Positions 1 to 6,113 of a DNA stretch of 12,715 nucleotides are shown here, in pieces. The DNA comes from JALYSX01 sp036510515 (lineage in GTDB: Bacteria; Vulcanimicrobiota; Vulcanimicrobiia; Vulcanimicrobiales; Vulcanimicrobiaceae). Made by a program: the position numbers and the translations under genes. The DNA lies in the NCBI GenBank assembly GCA_036510515.1, contig DATCDS010000081.1:1-12715 (forward strand). Direction: 5' to 3'. The stretch's first letter is position 1, and every line of letters starts with the position of its first letter. The notes beneath the pieces were generated by a model. It ran no database searches. It saw nothing but the letters and a program-made list of their open reading frames with translations, and was not told where the DNA came from.

Positions 1-1
1 G

Positions 2-94
2 TTCATCAACGGCTGGTACAACCCGCACCGCCGGCACACCGCACTCGGCATGTTATCCCCAGCCGAGTTCGAACGACGGAATCAAGCCGCCTGA
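2..94 (+). CDS. IS3-family transposase (OrfB), C-terminal fragment
   Basis: Thirty codons and a TGA stop remain of an IS3-family OrfB transposase, the DDE-type integrase-core protein that cuts and joins the element's ends. The visible residues include WYNPHRRHTALG followed by LSPAEFE. This is the hallmark C-terminal signature of the family, in which a Tyr-Asn-x-x-Arg-x-His motif follows the catalytic Glu and a 'SPAEFE' segment closes the domain. The catalytic residues lie off the left edge, so activity cannot be judged. The 5' portion and the partner OrfA are not in the window. Confidence 0.88.
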   Translation, partial: FINGWYNPHRRHTALGMLSPAEFERRNQAA

Positions 95-583
95 TGTCCA
101 ATGAAATACTGTCCACCGGACCGAGCCAGCTTCAAGTGACGGGAACAGCGCGAACTCGGCTAGATCCAAACCAGGGGATCCCGAGACGACTAACGTCTCG
201 AAATAAAGCGCCTGCTCGGCATGCTTGAGTCGCTTTTTCGATACGTCGACGCCAAGTTGGCGAAGCCGTGGCCAATATTGAAAGTCTAGCTCCAATCGCC
301 GATTCTCACTAACAGCCAACACTTCCAATTCTGAAAGATTCTTTAGGAAGCTAAGATCGTCTTGACATCGGTCAACGACATAGAGGCGACGAAGCTTTGG
401 GAACTTGGCTAGCTGCGTGAGATCGCCGACACCGTCGCGAGAAACCAGGCGTAGCTCGACGATTTCCTCACGAAACGGGCTGCATTCAGCTAATACTTCG
501 GAACTGAGCCTACTCCTGACAATGGCGACCGGCTCGGGAGTTTCTAGGAACTCCACCGCCTTCACCTTATCGCCGCTGCCCAT
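53..583 (-). pseudogene. Leucine-rich-repeat protein gene truncated by the IS3 element
   Basis: The frame open from an ATG at 583 encodes about four irregular leucine-rich repeats (for example FPKLRRLYVVD and LSELEVLAVSE, roughly residues 40-155), a fold used for protein binding. Native sequence stops at base 116, about residue 156. The last 20 residues, to the stop at 53, are translated from the insertion sequence, so the C-terminus is lost. The start also looks damaged: in frame upstream of the ATG is a hydrophobic stretch (IYALGALLVCF) resembling a signal peptide, but it has no start codon before the upstream gene's TAA. An ATG at 620-618 overlaps that TAA but is out of frame by one base, so a one-base indel is likely. 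It was last in an operon with the DUF4279 and HEAT-like genes. LRR assignment is by repeat pattern only. Confidence 0.6.
95..115. repeat. IS terminal repeat with doubled TGTCCA
   Basis: The 21 bases after the transposase stop contain TGTCCA twice, at 95-100 and 110-115, the second as the very end of the element. The inner copy may be a second transposase-binding block. The matching left inverted repeat lies outside the window, so the repeat is inferred from position and the TG...CA convention. Confidence 0.55.
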
Positions 584-619
584 GAAACAGACGAGTAGCG
601 CTCCTAGCGCGTAAATCCA

Positions 620-1138
620 TTACATCCGCCTTCTCAGGACTGGCTTCTCGCTACCCCATACGTATAGATCGATGTCGATGGACAATCCTAAATCGCTGGC
701 CTGGCGGACTGCCTCCTTCGAAAAACTCAGAATAGGCACGGGATGCGTCTCCTTCCCATAAAGCTTAACGGTTATGGCAATCTGCCTGTCGTAGGGCTCT
801 AGAATAGTCGCCGCGCCGACGCTGCTTAGCCATGCCAGCGCGCGCGTGACCTCGACTTCGGAGTCTCCATTATAGTCATGGTAGAAGTCGTACCGAAATC
901 CATTGGTTTTATAGCGTCGGTCGCCTCTCGCTGAAAGCACGTCACCGCGCTTCCACGCTCGTGTCGGGGCGATGCCAAGTCGCGCGGGCACGCTGCCGAC
1001 CGAAGGGTCTGGGCGGCTCTCGTCATCAACAATGAGACCTACCCTCAATAACCAGCCGCATTCCTCGGAATTCATCGCCGCTTGACATCCTTTGCCGAAA
1101 CGAGTGCATTCCCGGGCGAAGGACGAGTACTCATCCAC
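620..1138 (-). CDS. DUF4279 domain-containing protein
   Basis: The 172-residue predicted soluble protein matches the layout of the DUF4279 family, which has no established biochemical role. An N-terminal strand (LLRVGLIVDDE, about residues 29-40) is followed by the family's characteristic 'LGI.PTR.W+.GD' segment (residues 54-66) and, near the C-terminus, by the 'DLGLSIDIDLYVWG' strand (residues 149-162). The GTG start at 1138 overlaps the end of the HEAT-like gene (stop at 1131), which suggests translational coupling. An internal ATG at 1075, preceded by AAAGGA, begins just before the domain and is a credible alternative that would remove 21 residues. Its TAA stop abuts the LRR gene. I recognise the family with fair confidence but cannot assign a function. 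Confidence 0.68.
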   Translation of the reverse strand: MDEYSSFARECTRFGKGCQAAMNSEECGWLLRVGLIVDDESRPDPSVGSVPARLGIAPTRAWKRGDVLSARGDRRYKTNGFRYDFYHDYNGDSEVEVTRALAWLSSVGAATILEPYDRQIAITVKLYGKETHPVPILSFSKEAVRQASDLGLSIDIDLYVWGSEKPVLRRRM

Positions 1139-1634
1139 CTATGGGGCTGCATTTCAGAGGCGGCCCGGTTTTTAGCTTCTTTATGTTGGCACGCAGCTTG
1201 ATTAGAGCATCTCGGATGCCGCCCGCCGACGTGATCACTCCGCTCATGCAGTCCGCGTGGGGCAGCATTTTCACTAGTTTAGGAATTGCAGATCTCGCGG
1301 CAGGTCCCATGTTTCCGAGGGCCTCCGCTATCCAGTAGCGCACGTAGTCATCGGGGGAGTCGAGCAGAAACGTTACATCGGCCACGAGCATGTCACGCCC
1401 ATCCATGCGCGCACTTGCATATAATTGCGGCGCATCGGTCGTCACAAGCCGCGTCGTCGCACATGCCTGGCGCGACGCGCCCGTTCCGGTTTTCGTGTCG
1501 ACACCCGGACGCGCAGCGGGATACGCGCGCGGGCGCGCGGCCTTCGCCGGAGGGCTGAACGAGCAACACAATACCGTCGTGATGGCCAACATCGCGAGCA
1601 GTACGCGGGCGACCGAATGTCTCAACTCCCCCAC
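1131..1634 (-). CDS. Exported protein with a HEAT-like repeat
   Basis: This appears to be a small exported protein. A signal peptide is visible as RHSVAR, then a hydrophobic run (VLLAMLAITTVLCC), ending in a likely AKA cleavage site. The mature part is low-complexity for about 40 residues, then carries a HEAT/PBS-type helical repeat (VTFLLDSPDDYVRYWIAEAL, then GNMGPAARSAIPKLVKML), a fold used for protein contacts. The frame opens as far as a TTG at 1703, but that adds a polar segment ahead of the signal peptide. GTG at 1634 or TTG at 1625 puts the basic region at the N-terminus, so I give 1634. A weak promoter match lies upstream on the minus strand (TTCACA at 1721-1716 and TAGTAAT at 1696-1690). 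The gene leads the three-gene accessory operon. No specific function can be named. Confidence 0.6.
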   Translation of the reverse strand: MGELRHSVARVLLAMLAITTVLCCSFSPPAKAARPRAYPAARPGVDTKTGTGASRQACATTRLVTTDAPQLYASARMDGRDMLVADVTFLLDSPDDYVRYWIAEALGNMGPAARSAIPKLVKMLPHADCMSGVITSAGGIRDALIKLRANIKKLKTGPPLKCSPIGG

Positions 1635-1818
1635 CTCGTTGCCAGTGGCAGCCGGTCTGCCCGAATTCGGCAAGCCGTGCTCTCGCACGATTACTACATC
1701 CAATTCCCACGGCCCTGTGAATGAGCGACATCAGACGGGAAGCGCTCGTTCTGCTTAAGAATAACCGCGCGGAGAGCCCCAGCGCTGTCGGCCCTTTTGC
1801 CGGACGGGAGTTGTTACT

Positions 1819-4173
1819 GTGTCGAAATTGCAGATCGATCGCCGTGTGTTTCTGGCCGGACTTGCCGCGTCGGGGACGCTCGCGGCCTGTAGTCGCGCGG
1901 GCAGCAGTCTGATTCCCAGCAAAGCAGCAACGCTGGCGACGCCTAAGAGCGCGTCGCCGGGATCGATCGTTCCGTCGCCGATGCCGCGCACGGCGATTCT
2001 GCCGGCCAGCGAGATGACGCGGCGCACGCCGCAGAGCGTCAACGTGCCGCTGACCTGGCAACAGGTTCCCGGATCGGCCAGCCAGGTTTCCGTCGCCGCC
2101 GACGGTTCGCTGTGGGTACTCTCCGACGCGCCTGCGGCACCGGCGGACCGGAACATCTGGCACTACCAAAGCGGCACCTGGCAGAACATCAGCGGCGTGG
2201 CTTCGGAGATTGCCATCGCTCCCAACGGTACGCTGTATGCGATCAACGCCGAGGGCGGGATCTATGCCTACGCCGACGGCGCTTGGACGGGCATTGGCGG
2301 GTCAGCGTCGTCGATCGCGGCGCTAGCGGATAACTCGATCGTGGTGACGGCGTTTACCGGCGGATCCGACGATGCGATCTGGCGTTACGTCGGCGGCAAC
2401 TGGACGCAGATGGTCGGTGGTGCGGTCGCCGTCTACGGCTCGACCGATGGCAACAACTACTCGATCACCGGGCAGCCCAATCCGATCATCAACGGCGGCT
2501 TCTACCTCACCAACTACGTCGGCGGTATCTACCACCAGAACACCGATACGCAGTTAGTGCAGCTGCCAGGGAACGCCTCGGACTTGACCGACACGATCGG
2601 CGGCGTGATGGTGCTGGGATTCCCAGCCCCCACCACCGGCAACGGAACCAACATCTACTTCTTCGACTACGCCTCGCAGAGTTGGGAGCAGCAGGGCGGT
2701 GCGGCAACCAGCCTGTCGTTCAACGACGGCACCCTCTACGTGACGTCGGCCAACGGCGGCATTTATTACTCCCCCGCAGCCATACCCGTGCCGCTAACGA
2801 TCGACGTCACGCAGTCCGGCATCCCCAGCGACTATCCCGTCTACGCATACATCACCGGCGGCTACCTCAAGAACGGGAACGCCGCCGATTACATTCCGCT
2901 GTGGATCGACGCCGCCGGCACGCCGAACGTCATGAACCAAACCGATTCGACGAGCGGACCGCTGGCCAATGCCGCAAACACGTTCCCCAATACCAACCCC
3001 AATAACGCCGGAACGGTCGTCACCGGAGCCGACATCGCGGCGATCGAGCAGAGCTACAATCAGGCCTGGGCCGATTACTCGATCCACATCTCGCCGACCA
3101 CGCCGACGGTCATCGACCTCTCCAAACTCAGTCAAGCGTACGTCCCGGGTCTGGGCACCGGCGCCGCTGCCTTTAGCGGACGCATCTATCTCTCCGTCGG
3201 CATTCCGAAGCTGCCGTTTAGTCCGTCGGGCGGCTCGCCGGCCACCGGATTTGCACAGCCGGCATTGACCGGCACGTACGGCGGCGGCCTGCTCTTCGAT
3301 TGGATCGAGTTTTCGATCGACAGCAACTTCGGCTTTAACTCCAACATCACGCAGGTCAACGGCATCGGCCTCTTCCTGGGGTTAAGCGCAACGCCCGGCG
3401 CGGGCGGCGCAACCCAAGGCGCGTACACGATTACGCGCAGCGAGCTGTTCGCGGCGCTCACCTCTGCCGGCGGCGGCTTTGGCGACTGCCTGGTCCCTAA
3501 CAACACGCCGTCGGCCTTCCCGCCGAGCGTGACGAATCTGCGCGCGCTCTCCCCGACGACCGTCGTCGGTACCTCGACCGCGCTGCAATCCTACTTCGAC
3601 ACCGAAATTGCCAATGCGTACACGGCCTGGATGACGACGCCGCTGTGCTGCTACGACGCCACCAATACCGGCGACGGTTGGCTCACCGGTCTTGCCGCCT
3701 CGGCGAGCGGACCGCTGAACTTCTACGCAGGCGAGCTGACCACGCTCACGCCGGAGGAAGCATCCAGCATGACCCCGGTCGTCACGGTGACGGGCAGCAA
3801 CGGCATGCTTTCCTCGACTGACGTCTTCGGCTGCTACGCGATCGCCAACCCGGCACCCGCTTCAATAACGATCGATATGCAGAACAACTGTCTCAAGGCG
3901 ATGGAGGCCGCGTTCAACCGTGGGGTTGCGCTGACGCTACAGGGCGAAGCTCCCAACCAATACTACGAACTGCGCAATGACGCCGCTACGTGCGTTCCGG
4001 ATCTCCACACCGACTACGAGGAAACGCCCAACAACGCCTACGCCGCGATCGTCCACAACGACAGCGTGACACGCCTGGGATACGCCTTCCCGTTCGACGA
4101 CGTCTGCGGCGACAATCCCACCGTCGCGGTGCAGCCCGCCTCGACCATCAACATCACGCTAGGAGCCTTCTAA
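1819..4173 (+). CDS. Tat lipoprotein: tectonin-like repeats plus GH64 beta-1,3-glucanase domain
   Basis: This 784-residue protein is probably an envelope-anchored, GH64-related glucan-binding or glucan-cleaving protein. GTG at 1819 lies 8 bases after GGGAG. The N-terminus has a twin-arginine motif (RRVFLAG, residues 8-14) and a lipobox LAAC with Cys24, so it should be Tat-exported and lipidated. Residues 75-320 hold tectonin/beta-propeller-type repeats such as GTLYAINAEGGIYAY and GTLYVTSANGGIYYS. Residues 325-784 match GH64: RIYLSVGIPKLPF (455-467), the acid region FDWIEFSI with Glu497, NITQVNGIG (509-517) and the C-terminal YAFPFDDVCGD (755-765). In GH64 enzymes the second catalytic residue is an Asp in 'xVDF'; here it is Asn514. 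The enzyme may therefore be inactive or altered. It diverges from the HEAT-like operon and has no plus-strand partner gene. Confidence 0.85.
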   Translation: MSKLQIDRRVFLAGLAASGTLAACSRAGSSLIPSKAATLATPKSASPGSIVPSPMPRTAILPASEMTRRTPQSVNVPLTWQQVPGSASQVSVAADGSLWVLSDAPAAPADRNIWHYQSGTWQNISGVASEIAIAPNGTLYAINAEGGIYAYADGAWTGIGGSASSIAALADNSIVVTAFTGGSDDAIWRYVGGNWTQMVGGAVAVYGSTDGNNYSITGQPNPIINGGFYLTNYVGGIYHQNTDTQLVQLPGNASDLTDTIGGVMVLGFPAPTTGNGTNIYFFDYASQSWEQQGGAATSLSFNDGTLYVTSANGGIYYSPAAIPVPLTIDVTQSGIPSDYPVYAYITGGYLKNGNAADYIPLWIDAAGTPNVMNQTDSTSGPLANAANTFPNTNPNNAGTVVTGADIAAIEQSYNQAWADYSIHISPTTPTVIDLSKLSQAYVPGLGTGAAAFSGRIYLSVGIPKLPFSPSGGSPATGFAQPALTGTYGGGLLFDWIEFSIDSNFGFNSNITQVNGIGLFLGLSATPGAGGATQGAYTITRSELFAALTSAGGGFGDCLVPNNTPSAFPPSVTNLRALSPTTVVGTSTALQSYFDTEIANAYTAWMTTPLCCYDATNTGDGWLTGLAASASGPLNFYAGELTTLTPEEASSMTPVVTVTGSNGMLSSTDVFGCYAIANPAPASITIDMQNNCLKAMEAAFNRGVALTLQGEAPNQYYELRNDAATCVPDLHTDYEETPNNAYAAIVHNDSVTRLGYAFPFDDVCGDNPTVAVQPASTINITLGAF

Positions 4174-4184
4174 GCGCGATCCAC

Positions 4185-4240
4185 ACGCTGTTGCGAAGTC
4201 GTCACCGATGCGCCACAGTCGATCCGCATCAAGCCGACAG
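4185..4240 (+). repeat. 56-base dispersed repeat, copy A
   Basis: This segment, 12 bases after the glucanase stop codon, aligns without gaps to 6008-6063. By hand count 44 of 56 bases match, including GTTGCGAAGTCG and TCCG.ATCAA.CC. Ten of the twelve differences are transitions. In one frame (from 4185) about half of the differing codons are synonymous, giving TLLRSRHR-ATV-P-Q in both copies, so a decayed coding origin is possible. Function unknown. Confidence 0.6.
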
Positions 4241-4264
4241 TACACCAATTTAGCCGCGCGGGCT

Positions 4265-4360
4265 TGGAGCATGCAGACCGGCAACGGCGTCGGCATCTCA
4301 AGTAATGACGGGAATCTGTATGTCGTCAGTTCCACCGGCGCCATTTATTCCTCCCCGGTA
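4265..4360 (+). pseudogene. Orphan tectonin-like repeat fragment
   Basis: Thirty-two codons here (from TGG at 4265) read as one tectonin-like repeat and align with the last repeat of the upstream glucanase lipoprotein: both share the pattern W-Q-G-S-NDG-LYV-S-G-IY-SP, with about half of the residues identical. No start codon, signal peptide or following domain belongs to it. It looks like the residue of a second, diverged copy of such a gene or of a tandem duplication, since deleted. The frame stays open to 4696, but beyond 4360 it does not look like a continuation of this repeat. Confidence 0.55.
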
Positions 4361-4377
4361 TTAACGACGATCCCCGA

Positions 4378-4497
4378 GCGTACACCGAATTCCCAGTCCC
4401 GACCGCGAACAGCGAACCTAACGGCATCACCACGGGTCCGGATGGGGCCCTCTAGTTCGTGCGGGGCAACCAGATCGGTCGGATTCTTCCGCAGTAA
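4378..4497 (+). pseudogene. Virginiamycin-B-lyase-like repeat fragment with nonsense codon
   Basis: In the frame starting TAC at 4381 the sequence reads YTEFPVPTANSEPNGI, TTGPDGAL, a TAG at 4453-4455, then FVRGNQIGRI and a TAA at 4495. This is the repeat unit of virginiamycin B lyase-like (Vgb/SMP-30-type) beta-propeller proteins, where the position of the TAG is normally Trp ('GALWF'), so a single TGG-to-TAG change explains the stop. One repeat survives and it is out of frame with the tectonin fragment 20 bases upstream. It is a dead fragment, not an expressed gene. Confidence 0.65.
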
Positions 4498-4689
4498 ACG
4501 CTCCGACGCCATTTTCTGGTACGCGACTGCCCACGATTCGGATCGTCAAGAAGTCAAAGTGCTGAACTATACGGCTGCGGGCGAGCTGTTCTTTTCCGCG
4601 AGCAGTCAAAACATAATTCGAAACTTCGCTGATGGGTTCTTAAACCGCCGCGCCATCTTTAGCAGCAGGGTCGATTTTACAATAGCTCA

Positions 4690-4708
4690 TCGCTGAGTCA
4701 CTCGGCGA
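4690..4708 (-). terminator. Weak hairpin after the membrane-protein gene
   Basis: TCGCTGAG (4690-4697) pairs with CTCGGCGA (4701-4708) around a 3-base loop, with one G-U pair. It lies 17 bases beyond the stop codon of the minus-strand membrane-protein gene. There is no proper U-tract after it on either strand, so termination is only a possibility. Confidence 0.25.
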
Positions 4709-4725
4709 CACGGCGATTTGACCGT

Positions 4726-5571
4726 CTAGTCAGCGACGGGCAAAGGACCAGCCTCAAGATCTCGGCTCTTTTCTTTTGGAGCAACCAGCCTTGCGCGAAA
4801 GAGCCAAAACAGTATTGCTCCTAAAGGCAACGTGAAAAGGACATACCAATGGCCATAAAAGCTTGACGGCCAAATCGCCGCTCCGGGCATTTGAAAAGAA
4901 ATCGGCTGAATGTCGGTTTCACCGGTTGCCCAATCCATAGTGCATTTCGCAACTCCAGCGCAGCAAAGCACCGCCCAGAGCCACCGCCACCGAACGCGCG
5001 TCTCCCACATGCACACAAGCAATGTTGTCAAGACGAAGACCATAACTGCGCTGGCCGCAAGCAGCCAGAGGTACTGGGCTAAGCTCTTCCCCGTAAGCGT
5101 GAATGCGTTCGCCCTCTCTAACGGTTGATCGAGCCGATAGACGCTAAGCTCCTCGATCACTAGCCGCGTCCCTTCGCGCTTGAACGCGACGGTAACAGCC
5201 GCCACGCCGCGGGTAAGTTTTACCTCATAACCCAAAACAATCGGCGGCCGCTCGTTCCCGAGGTTCTGCTGCGCGCCGGTCATGTCGATCGAAACGATAG
5301 TTCCCGTTTGCAGTGGCGCAGCGGCCCCACCCAATTCGCCTCGAAGTTTTGCGTTCTTTAGTGAAGCATCAACATCACGTTCGATCGGAGAGAACCGCCT
5401 GGCCGCAAGCAGCGCTATGTAGCGTCGCGCGGCCGCATCCGCGTCCGCTGGCGCGATTTTTCGAACTAGGTTTCGCTCATTCTTCATGATAAGCGCTGTC
5501 AGGCCTATGCCGGCGACGATCATCGCAAAGACGAGACCAACACGGAACGCCCGCGTCTTGAAAACACTCAC
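4726..5571 (-). CDS. Uncharacterised membrane protein, four predicted TM segments
   Basis: I do not recognise a named family for this 281-residue protein. It has one N-terminal membrane segment (about residues 9-30), an extracytoplasmic region of about 130 residues rich in charged residues and short strands, then three C-terminal membrane segments (about 165-189, 194-214 and 242-262), and a polar cytoplasmic-looking tail. The region after the first TM (ADAAARRYIALLAARRFSPI) resembles the amphipathic helix opening small DUF3887/NTF2-like periplasmic domains, but this is a weak impression. The GTG start at 5571 keeps the whole first TM; no clear ribosome-binding site precedes it, and an ATG at residue 17 would cut into that TM. 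It stands alone between decayed sequence and the tRNA scar. Its base composition is lower in GC than the shikimate operon, fitting an acquired gene. Confidence 0.65.
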   Translation of the reverse strand: MSVFKTRAFRVGLVFAMIVAGIGLTALIMKNERNLVRKIAPADADAAARRYIALLAARRFSPIERDVDASLKNAKLRGELGGAAAPLQTGTIVSIDMTGAQQNLGNERPPIVLGYEVKLTRGVAAVTVAFKREGTRLVIEELSVYRLDQPLERANAFTLTGKSLAQYLWLLAASAVMVFVLTTLLVCMWETRVRWRWLWAVLCCAGVAKCTMDWATGETDIQPISFQMPGAAIWPSSFYGHWYVLFTLPLGAILFWLFRARLVAPKEKSRDLEAGPLPVAD

Positions 5572-5964
5572 AGTCAGTATTTTCGAGAATCTTGCTGCTC
5601 ATCCTGTGCCGCCCGCGCTTCGTGGTGAATCGTGCGTCGCGCGCCCCGGCGCTCTTCTGCGAAATTTCGATGTACGTCGACGGAATAAGCACAACGATAC
5701 AACTAACGATATCTATTCTCTGGAAACCATTCAAGGGCGCTCCATTGACGATGTCGACGTGAACGCCATCGTCAAGAGGACCAAGATCGACGATTTTCTT
5801 GAAGGGTGTTACGATTGTCTTGAGCGATCCGGACAAAAATGGAACCCCCGAATGCCGCGGGTGCGCGTTTCCAGATCGGCGCCGACCGGACCCGGACCGG
5901 GAGTTCGAAGACCCATATGTAGTATCCCTCGATGGTGTCGACCGTCGGCTTGATACATCGAGCG
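5572..5964. other. Gene-poor stretch, possible decayed coding remnants
   Basis: No intact gene is supported here. Short open stretches exist on both strands, for example plus-strand codons around 5720-5860 reading IDDVDVNAIVKRTKIDDFLEG, but they change frame and lack a start with a ribosome-binding site. The decamer GGGCGCTCCA at 5735-5744 repeats exactly the last ten bases of the tRNA fragment at 5983-5992. I see no promoter that I would defend. Confidence 0.4.
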
Positions 5965-5992
5965 GCTCCGGGTTCGATTCCCGGGCGCTCCA
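5965..5992 (+). tRNA. tRNA 3' fragment (T-arm and acceptor 3' strand), likely att scar
   Basis: CCGGG (5968-5972), loop TTCGATT (5973-5979) and CCCGG (5980-5984) form a perfect five-pair T-arm. It is followed by a seven-base acceptor strand GCGCTCC and discriminator A5992. CCA is not encoded. An intact gene would need GGAGCGC about 60-80 bases upstream, plus D- and anticodon arms; none is present. Isolated tRNA 3' ends of this kind are left at the distal boundary when an element integrates into a tRNA gene. The orientation puts the element to the left (lower coordinates) and the intact tRNA beyond the window. Isotype cannot be assigned. Confidence 0.75.
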
Positions 5993-6007
5993 GCCGCGGC
6001 AGCGTAT

Positions 6008-6063
6008 ACGTTGTTGCGAAGTCGCCACCGCTATGCTACGGTTGGTCCGTATCAAACCTACAG
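6008..6063 (+). repeat. 56-base dispersed repeat, copy B
   Basis: This is the partner of the copy at 4185-4240, gap-free and 44/56 identical by hand count, 15 bases after the tRNA scar. This copy also contains promoter-like hexamers, TTGTTG at 6011-6016 and TATGCT at 6032-6037, but at a short 15-base spacing, and the -10-like hexamer is not conserved in copy A. If it is a promoter, its transcript would end at the terminator at 6079-6111. Confidence 0.55.
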
Positions 6064-6078
6064 ACACATCAAAGCGCG

Positions 6079-6111
6079 CGAGGCGCCGTAGTAATGCGGC
6101 GCCTCGTTTTT
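6079..6111 (+). terminator. Strong plus-strand intrinsic terminator
   Basis: A perfect 10-pair GC-rich stem (CGAGGCGCCG at 6079-6088 with CGGCGCCTCG at 6097-6106) and an 8-base loop are followed directly by TTTTT (6107-6111). The U-tract exists only on the plus strand. No intact plus-strand gene precedes it, so it probably served the tRNA gene whose 3' end remains at 5992, or a small RNA. It also shields the 3' end of priA, three bases away, from convergent transcription. Confidence 0.88.
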
Positions 6112-6113
6112 CG

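Larger units (their letters stand above)
1..115 (+). mobile_element. IS3-family insertion sequence, right end
   Basis: This is the 3' end of an IS3-family element that continues beyond the left edge. It holds the transposase C-terminus and, after the stop codon, a terminal sequence ending ACTGTCCA at 108-115. Read outward on the other strand this starts TGGACAGT, and TG...CA termini are usual for IS3-family elements. The disrupted minus-strand reading frame of a leucine-rich-repeat gene begins immediately beyond base 115, which places the edge precisely. The left end and the target duplication cannot be seen. Confidence 0.8.

Noticed and set aside
1393..2169. 258-codon minus-strand open frame across the HEAT-like/glucanase divergent region
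   Set aside because: It overlaps both the signal peptide of the HEAT-like protein and the Tat signal of the glucanase in shadow frames, and is Arg-rich with no domain.
4208..4696. 162-codon plus-strand open frame as a gene
   Set aside because: Only codons 20-51 resemble protein (one tectonin repeat); it then crosses a Vgb-like fragment in the wrong frame, so it is an accidental opening across decayed pieces.
5900..5992. A complete tRNA gene ending at 5992
   Set aside because: No GGAGCGC acceptor strand, D-arm or 7-base anticodon loop can be fitted upstream; the hairpin around 5950-5963 has only a 4-base loop.
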